Assembly: GCF_051857475.1 (NCBI RefSeq)
Contig: NZ_JBPZGZ010000004.1
Coordinates: 434,001 to 498,000, forward strand
Reading direction: 5' to 3'
DNA from: Pelomonas sp051857475
Lineage (GTDB): Bacteria; Pseudomonadota; Gammaproteobacteria; Burkholderiales; Burkholderiaceae_C
DNA length: 64,000 nucleotides
A model generated the notes under the pieces. The model did no database searches. It worked only from the letters and a program-made list of their open reading frames with translations, and had not been told where the DNA came from. Made by a program: the position numbers and the translations under genes. The stretch's first letter is position 1. The number at the start of each line of letters is the position of its first letter. Of this stretch, positions 1-8,259 are shown in pieces.

Positions 1-144
1 CGGCTTCAAGCCATCGCCGCTTTGCATGACACCGGCCTTCACCAGTTCCTCATTGAACGCGCCCATGGCGGCGAATTCTTCGGTGCTGGGCAGGCGGCCC
101 GCTTCGGAATCGGCAGTGGCTTTCACGATCACCATGACGCGCAT
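1..144 (-). CDS. YciI/DGPF-family protein, partial (C terminus beyond the window)
   Basis: The minus strand encodes 48 residues beginning MRVMVIVKATADSEAG and running off the left edge. The start and the following PSTEEFAAMGAFNEEL stretch match the small YCII/DGPF family (ferredoxin-like alpha/beta barrel proteins, often encoded beside ECF sigma factors and of uncertain enzymatic role). The ATG at 142-144 is preceded on the minus strand by an AAGGAG ribosome-binding site. No function beyond family membership can be stated, because the rest of the gene and its left neighbour are missing. Confidence 0.75.
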   Translation of the reverse strand, partial: MRVMVIVKATADSEAGRLPSTEEFAAMGAFNEELVKAGVMQSGDGLKP

Positions 145-402
145 TTCAGTCTCCTTGACGGTGGCGGTGGGGCAGGGACGATGAGCGAGCATGCCCGGTT
201 TGGACGGCAGCGGATGTAGGAAAGCCGCCCGTGAGCGGTTGGGCAGGCGGTTTCGAAACGGCCGGGCCGCGGCGTGAGCTCGCCGATACTTCCACCTCGT
301 CTCAAAGCTAGGCGCGCTCGTGGTTCAGCCTGTCAACGTGAACGTCCCTGCGGCGTTCTGCCCGGACATGTGAGCGGCGCATGGCCGTCGAAGGAGGAAG
401 CT
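145..402. other. Intergenic region between divergent genes
   Basis: This 258-base stretch separates the YciI-like gene from the DUF2845 gene. It must carry both promoters, but I see no convincing sigma-70 boxes. A weak imperfect inverted repeat (AAAGCCGCC near 220 and GGCGGTTT near 248) is present. No gene is supported: open frames here lack a ribosome-binding site and family resemblance. Confidence 0.5.
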
Positions 403-795
403 ATGGGACTGATTCACGCGCTGCGCTTGGGCTTCAAGGCAGGCGCGCTGGCTGCTCTGCTGGGCGAAGGAGGCGCCGTTCACGCCGACCCCTTGCGATG
501 CAACGACACCAGCATCAACGAAGGCGATGCCAAGGTGTGGTTGATCCGGTCGTGCGGGCAGCCCACGGTCTCGGACTCGTACTGCGCCCGGATCCCGCAG
601 CCGCTTCCTGCGCAATACGGCTATCCGACCTATCAGCAGGTTCAGCCGGTTCAACAGGTTCAACCGGTGTGCGTGGTGACGGAGGAGTGGCTGTACGACC
701 GCGGGCCGGGAAATCTCGTCGCGGTGGTGCGGATTCGCGAGGGCAAGATCATCTCGATCCGCTACGGCGAGCATGGGCGGTCCGAGCCCCGCTAG
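403..795 (+). CDS. DUF2845 domain secreted protein
   Basis: 130-residue protein. The chosen ATG at 403 follows GGAGG at the right distance; an in-frame ATG at 274 would add about 43 residues unlike a leader and has no ribosome-binding site. An N-terminal hydrophobic segment (about residues 5-26, ending near HADP) looks like a signal peptide. The mature part holds a cysteine pattern (RCNDTSINEGD, IRSCGQP, DSYC) and a C-terminal EEWLYDRGPGNLVAVVRIREGKI stretch, which are hallmarks of DUF2845. Residues 75-88 contain a tandem QVQPV repeat. The role is unknown; a periplasmic location is inferred. Confidence 0.75.
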   Translation: MGLIHALRLGFKAGALAALLGEGGAVHADPLRCNDTSINEGDAKVWLIRSCGQPTVSDSYCARIPQPLPAQYGYPTYQQVQPVQQVQPVCVVTEEWLYDRGPGNLVAVVRIREGKIISIRYGEHGRSEPR

Positions 796-819
796 CCAGC
801 CTGCTGGGGAAGCCAGGCC

Positions 820-1908
820 TCAGTCGAACACTGGCGACTCCACGCCCAGCACCTTGTGCAGCTTGGGGCTGGTCGTCGTGTACTGCAGGTGCACGCGCTT
901 GTCCGGGAAGACGTAGGGCGCCGCGCCGAAAGCGGCCAGCGCGCATTCGTGGAAGCCGGAGAGGATGAGCTTCTTCTTGCCCGGATAGGTGTTCACGTCG
1001 CCGACGGCAAAGATGCCCGGCACGCTGGTCTCGAACTTCTCGGTGTCGACGACGATCTGCTTGCGCTCCAGGGCCAAGCCCCATTCGGCAATGGGCCCAA
1101 GCTTGGGGCTGAGGCCGAAGAAGGCCAGCACCTGGTCGCAGGGCACCACACGCGTGATGCCGTCGTTGCCGGCGATCTTCAGCCCGGTGAGTTGGCCATC
1201 CGCCTCGGTGATGCCCACGGTCTGGCCGACGATGAACTGCATCTCGTGGGCGTCGCAAAGCTCATGCATCTTGGCAACGCTGGCGGGCGCGGCGCGGAAG
1301 CCATCCCTGCGGTGCACGAGGATGACGCTCTCGGCCTTGTGCGGGTTGCCGTCAGGGTTGGCGGCACAGAAGTTCAGCGCCCAGTCCAGGGCCGAGTCGC
1401 CGCCGCCGATGATGAGCAGGTTCTTGCCGGCAAACTGGTTGGGCGCCTTGACGCGGTAGTGGACCTGGGTGGCCTCGTAAGGCTCGACGCCTTCGACCTT
1501 CAGCGTGCGCGGCTGGAAGCTGCCGACGCCGCCGGCGATGAAGACCGTCTTGGTGACGAACTGCGTGCCCTTGTTGGTCTCGACGATGAAGCCGCCATCC
1601 TCGAGCTTCTGCACGACGGTGACTTCCTGGCCCAGGTGGAAGGTCGCGCCGAAGGGCTCGATCTGCTTGAGCAGGTTGTCGGTCAGCTCCTTGCCGGTGC
1701 ACACGGGCACGGCCGGGATGTCGTAGATGGGCTTGTCGGGATACAGCTCGATGCACTGGCCACCGGGGTAGGCCAGGCTGTCGATGATGTGAGCCTTGAT
1801 CTCCAGCAGGCCCAGCTCGAAGACCTGGAAGAGCCCGACCGGCCCGGCACCGACGATGACGGCGTCGGTGTGGGTGGCATCGGGCCTGATCGCTACGGCT
1901 GCCTGCAT
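820..1908 (-). CDS. Ferredoxin--NADP+ reductase (thioredoxin-reductase-like type)
   Basis: 362 residues. An FAD-binding GAGPVG lies at 20-25, the YPGGQC stretch at 48-52, and an NADPH-binding GGGDSA at 168-173. There is no CxxC redox pair between them, which separates this family (TrxR-like ferredoxin/flavodoxin reductases) from true thioredoxin reductases. It would move electrons between NADPH and ferredoxin in the cytoplasm. It lies 16 bases downstream of a ferredoxin gene at the end of the sulfate-reduction run, so reduction of that ferredoxin for sulfite reductase is a reasonable inference. No clear ribosome-binding site precedes the ATG; the start rests on the canonical N terminus. Confidence 0.9.
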   Translation of the reverse strand: MQAAVAIRPDATHTDAVIVGAGPVGLFQVFELGLLEIKAHIIDSLAYPGGQCIELYPDKPIYDIPAVPVCTGKELTDNLLKQIEPFGATFHLGQEVTVVQKLEDGGFIVETNKGTQFVTKTVFIAGGVGSFQPRTLKVEGVEPYEATQVHYRVKAPNQFAGKNLLIIGGGDSALDWALNFCAANPDGNPHKAESVILVHRRDGFRAAPASVAKMHELCDAHEMQFIVGQTVGITEADGQLTGLKIAGNDGITRVVPCDQVLAFFGLSPKLGPIAEWGLALERKQIVVDTEKFETSVPGIFAVGDVNTYPGKKKLILSGFHECALAAFGAAPYVFPDKRVHLQYTTTSPKLHKVLGVESPVFD

Positions 1909-1924
1909 AGGAAAGGAAAAGCGA

Positions 1925-2248
1925 TCAGCGGATCAGCTCGGGCAGCTTGCCCGTCTTGTCTTTCCACTCGTCGGCGTCCGGCAGGGCGGGCTTGCGCTTG
2001 GTGATGCTGGGCCAGCCCTTGGCGAGGTCGGCGTTGATCTTGATCATGTGGATCTGATCGCCCGGCACATCCTCCTCCGGCATGATCGCGTTGACCGGGC
2101 ACTCGGGGATGCACACGGCGCAATCGATGCACTCATCGGGGTCGATGGTCAGGAAGTTGGGGCCTTCGCGGAAGCAGTCCACCGGGCAGACGTCGACGCA
2201 GTCGGTGTATTTGCAGCGGATGCAGGCTTCGGTGACGACGTGGGTCAT
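1925..2248 (-). CDS. fdxA: 7Fe-type ferredoxin FdxA
   Basis: 107 residues. Cysteines at 9, 17 and 50 fit the [3Fe-4S] cluster, and cysteines 21, 40, 43 and 46 the [4Fe-4S] cluster, the spacing of Azotobacter-type ferredoxin I; an additional Cys12 is typical of FdxA. It is a small cytoplasmic electron carrier. It lies between cobA (27-base gap) and the ferredoxin reductase (16-base gap) on the same strand, suggesting cotranscription with the sulfate assimilation genes, though FdxA is also a general housekeeping carrier in betaproteobacteria. Confidence 0.95.
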   Translation of the reverse strand: MTHVVTEACIRCKYTDCVDVCPVDCFREGPNFLTIDPDECIDCAVCIPECPVNAIMPEEDVPGDQIHMIKINADLAKGWPSITKRKPALPDADEWKDKTGKLPELIR

Positions 2249-2275
2249 GGGCAGCTCTGAGAAGTAAGGGGCGCC

Positions 2276-3037
2276 TTAGATGGGCAATGTTTCAGGCGAA
2301 ACGATGATTTTAGCGGCGGGCAGGTTTTGATCCTGCGCCGCGACGGGACTGGCACCTGTCCCCACCGTGACGACCGTGGGGCGGCCGCGATGCAGCAGCG
2401 CGGCGTGGGCGAGATCGGCCAAGGCGTGCTCGCTGGTGATGGCGTCGGCGCAGCCGGCGCGGCTGACGACCAGCGTCGGCGTGTCAGCGGGCCAGCCCGA
2501 TGCCAGCAGCTGGCGGCCCAGGGCAGCCAATTGGCGCCCCGCCATGTAGAAGACCTCGGTGTCGGCCGAGCGGGCGGCGCGCAGTTCGCCGGCCTCGGTC
2601 ATGGCCGTCGTCATGCTGACGCTGCGACCACGGCCGCGGCGGGTCAGCGGGCGTTGGGCCTGGGCGGCGGCGGCCAGAGCAGCGGTGACGCCGGGGACGA
2701 CTTCGCTGGCAATGCCGGCCTCGGCCAAAGCGATCAGCTCTTCCTCCAGGCGACCGAAGACGCTGGCGTCGCCACCCTTGAGGCGCACGACAAGAGCGTG
2801 CTCCCGGGCGGCCTTGACGAGCAGCGCATTGATCTCGGTCTGCTTGGCCGAATGCTCGAAGCCGCGCTTGCCGACCGAGATCCAGCGGGCATTTGGGGCG
2901 AGTTCGCGCAAGGCCGGATCGGCCAGCGCATCGGCGAGCACGACGTCGGCCTCCGACAGCGCCCGTGCGCCGCGCAGCGTGATCAGGTCGGCGGCGCCGG
3001 GGCCGGCGCTGACGAAGATCACTTTGGCGGCAGACAT
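2276..3037 (-). CDS. cobA: Uroporphyrinogen-III C-methyltransferase (SUMT)
   Basis: 253 residues from the ATG at 3037; a GTG one codon earlier is an alternative. The N terminus VIFVSAGPGAADLITLRG is the SAM-binding motif of the CobA/CysG-C methyltransferases, followed by VVRLKGGDASVFGR (residues near 85-98), which is diagnostic for SUMT. It makes precorrin-2, the precursor of siroheme needed by CysI. It overlaps the cysN stop in a TGATG arrangement, so the two are translationally coupled. Only the methyltransferase domain is present: there is no CysG dehydrogenase/ferrochelatase part, so those steps must be encoded elsewhere. Confidence 0.95.
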   Translation of the reverse strand: MSAAKVIFVSAGPGAADLITLRGARALSEADVVLADALADPALRELAPNARWISVGKRGFEHSAKQTEINALLVKAAREHALVVRLKGGDASVFGRLEEELIALAEAGIASEVVPGVTAALAAAAQAQRPLTRRGRGRSVSMTTAMTEAGELRAARSADTEVFYMAGRQLAALGRQLLASGWPADTPTLVVSRAGCADAITSEHALADLAHAALLHRGRPTVVTVGTGASPVAAQDQNLPAAKIIVSPETLPI

Positions 3038-4326
3038 CACCAGGCCTCTTCCGCCGGCGCGGCGGCTTGCACGTCCACCAGCAGCGCGCCGCTGGTGCGG
3101 TGGCTGGCGGGGTCGACGACGATCAGCGCACCACCGACGCGGTTGTCCACGAAGGGCTCGACGGGCAGCTCATGCTGCACCTCCATCTGCACGCGGCCGA
3201 TGGTGTTGACGGGCAGCTCGTGCGCGTCCTGCGGTTGCAGGGTGTTGATGTCCAGCACCGAGGCTATGGCCGAGATGCGGGCCTGCACCCAGCGGTTGCC
3301 ATGGCGCACCCAGTATTTGCGGCCGGGCTTGGCGGCTTCGGTGTCCAGCCAGGCCAGGGTCGCCGGGAAGGTCTTGGTCTGCGATGCCGAGCCGGGCGTG
3401 ACGATCCAGTCGCCGCGGCTGACGTCGAGCTGGCGGTCCAGCACCAGACCGGCCGAGTCGCCGGCCTCGGCGCTGGGCACGGTCTCGCCGGCCAGGCGCA
3501 CTTCGGACACGACGGCGGTCTGCTTGGACGGCAGCACCTCGATGGTGTCCCCGGCCTTCACGGCGCCATGGGCGATGCGGCCCCACAGCACGCGCGGCTG
3601 CACGCCGGTGCCCTTGGACTGGTAAGCGTCCTTCTGTACGTATTGCACGGGCAGGCTCAGCGGTGCGTCGGCGCGTTCGCTCAGCGTGGGCAGGCGCTCC
3701 AGCACCTGCAGCAGGCTCTCGCCGTTCCACCAGGGCGCGTCCAGCGGCTGGGTGACGTTGTCGCCGCGCAGGGCGCTCACCGGCACGGTGGCGGCCACGT
3801 TCAGGCCGGCCGCGGCGGCGAACTTGTCCAGCGCCGCCTTGACCTTGGCAAAACCGGCGCCGGCATCGTCGAGCGCGTCGATCTTGTTGATCGCAAACAC
3901 GATGCTAGGCACGCGCAGCAGCTGGGCCAGCAGAGAGTGGCGGCGGGTCTGCGGCAGCAGCACGACCTCGTCCTGCGTCAGGTCCAGCTTGGTGATGTCC
4001 ACCAGCACGACGGCGGCATCAGAGCCAGCGGCGGCCGTGACCATGTTGCGGGTGTACTGCTCATGGCCGGGGGCGTCGGCAATGATGAACTTGCGCGTCT
4101 TGGTGGCGAAGTAGCGGTAGGCCACGTCGATGGTGATGCCCTGTTCGCGCTCGGCCTCCAGGCCGTCGGTCAGCAGGCTCAGGTCGATGGGGCGGCCGGC
4201 GGCGCGGCGCTCCAGCGTGTCGAGCTGGTCGGCGAGGATGGCCTGGCCGTCGAACAGCAGGCGGCCGATCAGCGTGGACTTGCCGTCGTCAACGGAGCCC
4301 GCCGTGAGGAATCGCAGCGCCTTCAT
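3037..4326 (-). CDS. cysN: Sulfate adenylyltransferase subunit 1 (GTPase)
   Basis: 429 residues. It is an EF-Tu-like GTPase with P-loop GSVDDGKST at 10-18, DAPGHEQY for G3 and NKID for G4, followed by beta-barrel domains. With CysD it activates sulfate to adenosine 5'-phosphosulfate (APS), using GTP hydrolysis to drive the reaction. The length is that of CysN alone: there is no fused APS kinase (CysC), consistent with direct APS reduction by the neighbouring CysH. The ATG overlaps the cysD stop by one base (TGATG), and its own stop overlaps the cobA start. Confidence 0.97.
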   Translation of the reverse strand: MKALRFLTAGSVDDGKSTLIGRLLFDGQAILADQLDTLERRAAGRPIDLSLLTDGLEAEREQGITIDVAYRYFATKTRKFIIADAPGHEQYTRNMVTAAAGSDAAVVLVDITKLDLTQDEVVLLPQTRRHSLLAQLLRVPSIVFAINKIDALDDAGAGFAKVKAALDKFAAAAGLNVAATVPVSALRGDNVTQPLDAPWWNGESLLQVLERLPTLSERADAPLSLPVQYVQKDAYQSKGTGVQPRVLWGRIAHGAVKAGDTIEVLPSKQTAVVSEVRLAGETVPSAEAGDSAGLVLDRQLDVSRGDWIVTPGSASQTKTFPATLAWLDTEAAKPGRKYWVRHGNRWVQARISAIASVLDINTLQPQDAHELPVNTIGRVQMEVQHELPVEPFVDNRVGGALIVVDPASHRTSGALLVDVQAAAPAEEAW

Positions 4327-5291
4327 CAGAAATACCCTTCCTTCTTGCGCTTCTCCATGGAAGCTTCACTGGTGCGGTCGTCCATGCGCGTGGCGCCGCG
4401 TTCGCTGACGGTGACGGTCAGCGTCTCGGCCACGACCTCGCTCGCGTTGGCGGCGGGGCTCTCGACCGGGCAGGTGCAGGTCATGTCGCCGACAGTGCGG
4501 AAACGCACGGTGGCGGTCTCGACGGTCTCGCCTTCCTCCGGCGGCGTCACGTCGGTCAGAGGAACCAAGAGGCCCTTGCGGCGGATGACCTGGCGCTCGT
4601 GGGCGTAGTACATCTGCGGCAGCGGGATGTTCTCGCGGGCGATGTAGAGCCACACGTCCAGCTCGGTCCAGTTGCTGATGGGGAAGCAGCGGAAATGCTC
4701 GCCCGGGCGGATGCGCGTGTTGAACAGCGTCCACAGCTCGGGGCGCTGCTCCTTGGGCTGCCATTGGCCGAAGCTGTCGCGGTGGCTGAAGATGCGCTCC
4801 TTGGCGCGCGCCTTCTCCTCGTCGCGGCGGGCGCCGCCGATGAGAGCGTCGAACTTGTGCTCTTCGATGGTCTCCAGCAGCGTCACGGTCTGGTGGCCGT
4901 TGCGGCTTTCAAGCGGGTGGCTGAGGCGGATGGTGCCCTTGGCCATACTGTCTTCCAGATGGCCGACGACGAGACGCTCGCCCATGTCCGCCACGCGCTG
5001 GTCACGGAAGGTGATGACCTCGGGGAAGTTGTGGCCGGTGTCGATGTGCACCAGCGGGAAGGGCAGCTGGCCCGAGTAGCCGCTCGGGTGGGCCGCGTTC
5101 TTCATTTTGAAGGCCTTCTCGGCCAGGCGCAGCACGACGCAGCTGTCCTTGCCGCCGGAGAACAGCAAGGCGGGGCGCTCGAAGCTGGCTGCGACCTCGC
5201 GCAGGATGAAGATGGCTTCCTCTTCCAGCGCATCCAGATGGGCGTGGTCGACGTCGGCGATGAGTTGTTCGGGTTTCACAGCAGCATTCAT
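4326..5291 (-). CDS. cysD: Sulfate adenylyltransferase subunit 2
   Basis: 321 residues from the ATG at 5291, which begins MNAAVKPEQL; an upstream in-frame ATG would run into cysH and is rejected. The PP-loop SGGKDS at residues 45-50 and LLFSGGKDSCVVLRLAEKAF are typical of the CysD ATP-pyrophosphatase fold. It is the catalytic half of the CysDN ATP sulfurylase. The start overlaps the cysH stop by four bases (ATGA) and the stop overlaps the cysN start, so cysH, cysD and cysN form one tightly coupled translational unit. Confidence 0.97.
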   Translation of the reverse strand: MNAAVKPEQLIADVDHAHLDALEEEAIFILREVAASFERPALLFSGGKDSCVVLRLAEKAFKMKNAAHPSGYSGQLPFPLVHIDTGHNFPEVITFRDQRVADMGERLVVGHLEDSMAKGTIRLSHPLESRNGHQTVTLLETIEEHKFDALIGGARRDEEKARAKERIFSHRDSFGQWQPKEQRPELWTLFNTRIRPGEHFRCFPISNWTELDVWLYIARENIPLPQMYYAHERQVIRRKGLLVPLTDVTPPEEGETVETATVRFRTVGDMTCTCPVESPAANASEVVAETLTVTVSERGATRMDDRTSEASMEKRKKEGYF

Positions 5292-6046
5292 GATTTGGCG
5301 TGCAGTCCGCATTCCTTGGTGGAGTCTTCCCACCACCAGCGTCCCGCTCTGAAGTCTTCACCGACCGCGATGGCGCGCGTGCAGGGTGCGCAGCCGATCG
5401 AGGGCATGAACTGGTCATGCAGCGGGTTGTACGGCACGGCGTATTTTTCTACATAGGCCCAGACCTCGGCCCACGTCCAGTCGGCGATGGGGCTGATCTT
5501 GCGGCGGTTGTTGCCGTCGTGTTCATCAAAGGCCACGTCACCGCGGGCACCGCTCTGTTCGCGGCGCAGGCCGGTGATCCAGGCCGAGCGGCCCTTCAGC
5601 ATGCGACCCAGCGGCTCCATCTTGCGGATGCCGCAGCAGGCCTTGCGCAGCTCGATGCTCTTGTACATCGCCTCCTCGCCCTCCTTGCGGACGAACTGGA
5701 TGACGGCGTCGGCCACAGGCTTGAAGACCTCGACCTCGCGGCCATAGCGCTCCTTGATGCGCGGGATCAGGGCCAGCGTCTCGGGGTGCAGCTTGCCGGT
5801 GTCCAGCGTCGAGATGGCGATGGGCAGCTGGGTGCGGGCGATCAGGTCGGTGATGACCATGTCTTCCACGCCCAGGCTGCTGCTCTGCACCAGGCCGTCG
5901 CCATGCTCGATGCTGGCGTCACGCAGGCGCTGCAGGGCGGCCTCGATCTTGGCGTCCAGGGCCGTTGTCCATTTGGCGTAGAGGCCGATGGCGCCGCCGA
6001 CCGCCGGCGCAGCGGCCCAGGGCAGGCTGCTGACTTCGTCGCTCAT
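5288..6046 (-). CDS. cysH: Assimilatory APS reductase ([4Fe-4S] type)
   Basis: 252 residues from MSDEVSSLPW. A cysteine pair at 137-138, a CxxC at 219-222 and the ECGLH C-terminal motif (Cys246) are all present. The CC plus CxxC pattern binds a [4Fe-4S] cluster and marks reductases that act on APS rather than PAPS; the terminal Cys is the catalytic thiol. The product is sulfite. The gene overlaps both neighbours by four bases (DUF934 upstream, cysD downstream). The absence of cysC nearby fits an APS-specific route, though absence from this window alone does not prove absence from the genome. Confidence 0.96.
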   Translation of the reverse strand: MSDEVSSLPWAAAPAVGGAIGLYAKWTTALDAKIEAALQRLRDASIEHGDGLVQSSSLGVEDMVITDLIARTQLPIAISTLDTGKLHPETLALIPRIKERYGREVEVFKPVADAVIQFVRKEGEEAMYKSIELRKACCGIRKMEPLGRMLKGRSAWITGLRREQSGARGDVAFDEHDGNNRRKISPIADWTWAEVWAYVEKYAVPYNPLHDQFMPSIGCAPCTRAIAVGEDFRAGRWWWEDSTKECGLHAKS

Positions 6047-6537
6047 GCTGCGCTCCGCAGGAACCACGGGCGCGTTTCGGCCACGTCGCCTTGGTAGAAG
6101 CCGACGGGCTCGAACAGGTCCAGGGCCTTCTGGGCGAAGACGGGAGACTGGTCGCCGCGCAGGATGACTTCGTCGAAGCCGGTGCGGGCCAGCAGCTGCA
6201 TCATGTCCACCAGCACTTCGCCGCGGGCGCGGATGGCGCCTTTGAACTTCATGCGAATGCGCAGCAGGTGGGCCTGGCTGTAGGCGCGGCCATCGGTCCA
6301 CTTGGGGAATTCGAGCACGACCAGGGCGATGCGGTGCAGGTCGGGCGCCAGCTCGCGGATGTCCACGTCATTGGGGAACTCGATGCCGACCTTGAGATCG
6401 TTCGGCCAGTGGTCCTTGACGGCATGCCATTGCTCCAGCGTGAGCAGGCGGTTCGGCGCCGGATCCGGGTCGGGCTTGGGGCCGTCCTCGCCAACGGCGT
6501 GGTGCCAGGTGCAGGTGGTGGCGTTGATGAACTTCAT
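6043..6537 (-). CDS. DUF934 protein of sulfate assimilation operon
   Basis: 164 residues. The sequence matches the DUF934 family, whose members sit almost always between sulfite reductase and APS reductase genes in beta- and gammaproteobacteria, as here. Conserved-looking parts are GIEFPNDVDIRELAPDLHRIALVVLEFPKWTDGRAYS and GFDEVILRGDQ. No catalytic motif is evident. The biochemical role is not established to my knowledge; the conserved position suggests an accessory role in APS or sulfite reduction. It overlaps cysH by four bases and starts 5 bases after the cysI stop. Confidence 0.85.
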   Translation of the reverse strand: MKFINATTCTWHHAVGEDGPKPDPDPAPNRLLTLEQWHAVKDHWPNDLKVGIEFPNDVDIRELAPDLHRIALVVLEFPKWTDGRAYSQAHLLRIRMKFKGAIRARGEVLVDMMQLLARTGFDEVILRGDQSPVFAQKALDLFEPVGFYQGDVAETRPWFLRSAA

Positions 6538-6542
6538 ACGGA

Positions 6543-8258
6543 TCAGGCCTTGGCAGTCGAAACACGCACGGCGTTGGCCGCGGTCTTGAACGGATCGAGG
6601 CCCAGGCGCTTCACCGCGTCGATGAAGTGCTCGCCACTCAAGCGCTCGCGCTTGAAGGTGTCGATGACGGCGTCGATGGCGTCGGCGATCTCGTCGGCTG
6701 CAAAGCTCGGGCCGATGACCTTGCCGGCCACGGTGCCGCCGGCCAACTTCGTGCCGTCACCGCCGCCCAGGGTCAGCTGGTACCACTCGGTGCCGTCCTT
6801 GTCGACGCCGAGCACGCCGATATGGCCGCTGTGGTGGTGGCCGCAGGAGTTGATGCAGCCGCTGATGTGCAGGTCCAGTTCGCCCAGGTCCTCGAGTTCG
6901 TCGATGTCCTGGTAGCGCTCGGCAATGGTGGCGGCCAGCGGCAGCGAGCGGGCATTGGCCAGGGCGCAGAAGTCGCCGCCGGGGCAGGCGATCTGGTCGG
7001 TCAGCAGGCGGGCGTTGGGCGTGGCGAAGCCGGCGGCGCGGGCAGCCTGGAAGAGTTCGGGCAGGTCGGCCGCCTTGACCCAGGGCAGCACCAGGTTCTG
7101 GCGGTGCGACACGCGCAACTCGCCATGGCTGAACTGCTCGGCCAGGGCGGCGGCGGTGTCCATCACGTCGGCCGTCGTGTCGCCGGGGGCGATACCGACG
7201 CGCTTCAGGCTCAGCGTGACAGCGCGGTAGCCGGCAACGCGGTGGCCGTCGACATTGCGCTTGAGCCAGCGGGCGAAAGCGGGGTCGCTGGTGTCGAGCG
7301 TGGGCTCGGCGATGGGCGTCACGCCTTCGGGGTCGACAAAGCAGGCCGCCACGCGGTCCAACTCGGCCTGGGGAATGATCTGCTCGTGGCCGGCCGGGTC
7401 GTCGGCCAGGATGCGGGCGAACTCCTCGTTGACGGCGTCGAAGAACTTCTGGCCCTCGGCCTTGACGAGGATCTTGATGCGGGCCTTGTAGAGGTTGTCG
7501 CGGCGGCCGGCGAGGTTGTAGCAACGCACGATGGCCTCGATGTAGACGAGGATCTGCGCCCACGGCACGAAGGCGTTGATCTCGGTGCCGGGAATGGGCG
7601 TGCGGCCCATGCCACCGCCGACGAAGACCTGGAAGCCGACCTCGCCGGCCGCGTTCTTCTTCAGCTGCAGGCCGATGTCATGCCAGCCGATGGCCGCGCG
7701 GTCTTCGGCAGCGCCGCTGACGGCGATCTTGAACTTGCGCGGCAGGTGGGCGAACTCGGGGTGCAGCGTGCTCCACTGGCGCAGGATCTCGGCGTAGGGG
7801 CGCGCGTCGACGACTTCATCCGGCGCGATGCCGACAAAGGCGTCGCTGGTGATGTTGCGGATGCAGTTGCCGCTGGTCTGGATGCCGTGCATGTCGACCT
7901 CGGCCAGCAGCTCCATGACGGTGGCGCTGTCTTTCAGCGGGATCCAGTTGTATTGCAGGTTCTGGCGCGTCGTGAAGTGGCCATAGCCGCCCTGGCCGGC
8001 AAAGGGGCCGTCGGGCTGGCGGTCGTACTCGCGGGCGATGCGCGCCAGCTGGCGCAGCTGGCGGGCTGACAGCTCGCCATAGGGCACGGCCACGCGCAGC
8101 ATGGGGGCGTGACGCTGGATGTACCAGCCGTTCTGCAGGCGCAGCGCGCGGAAGTCGTCGGTGCTGAGCTGGCCAGCGTAGTGGCGCTCGAGCTGGTCGC
8201 GGTATTGCGCGGCGCGGGCGTGGACGAAGCGGCGATCGAAGTCGGTGTACTTGTACAT
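6543..8258 (-). CDS. cysI: Sulfite reductase hemoprotein subunit (nitrite/sulfite reductase family)
   Basis: 571 residues. Two ferredoxin-like repeats precede the siroheme/[4Fe-4S] domains. The cluster ligands are visible as CPGGDFC (Cys-x5-Cys) and CINSC (Cys-x3-Cys) in the C-terminal third, next to GHHHSGHIGVLG. The enzyme reduces sulfite to sulfide with six electrons. There is no CysJ flavoprotein gene nearby; a ferredoxin and ferredoxin reductase end the same gene run. The ATG at 8258 is one base after the permease stop (8260), implying coupling. Confidence 0.95.
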   Translation of the reverse strand: MYKYTDFDRRFVHARAAQYRDQLERHYAGQLSTDDFRALRLQNGWYIQRHAPMLRVAVPYGELSARQLRQLARIAREYDRQPDGPFAGQGGYGHFTTRQNLQYNWIPLKDSATVMELLAEVDMHGIQTSGNCIRNITSDAFVGIAPDEVVDARPYAEILRQWSTLHPEFAHLPRKFKIAVSGAAEDRAAIGWHDIGLQLKKNAAGEVGFQVFVGGGMGRTPIPGTEINAFVPWAQILVYIEAIVRCYNLAGRRDNLYKARIKILVKAEGQKFFDAVNEEFARILADDPAGHEQIIPQAELDRVAACFVDPEGVTPIAEPTLDTSDPAFARWLKRNVDGHRVAGYRAVTLSLKRVGIAPGDTTADVMDTAAALAEQFSHGELRVSHRQNLVLPWVKAADLPELFQAARAAGFATPNARLLTDQIACPGGDFCALANARSLPLAATIAERYQDIDELEDLGELDLHISGCINSCGHHHSGHIGVLGVDKDGTEWYQLTLGGGDGTKLAGGTVAGKVIGPSFAADEIADAIDAVIDTFKRERLSGEHFIDAVKRLGLDPFKTAANAVRVSTAKA

Positions 8259-8259
8259 A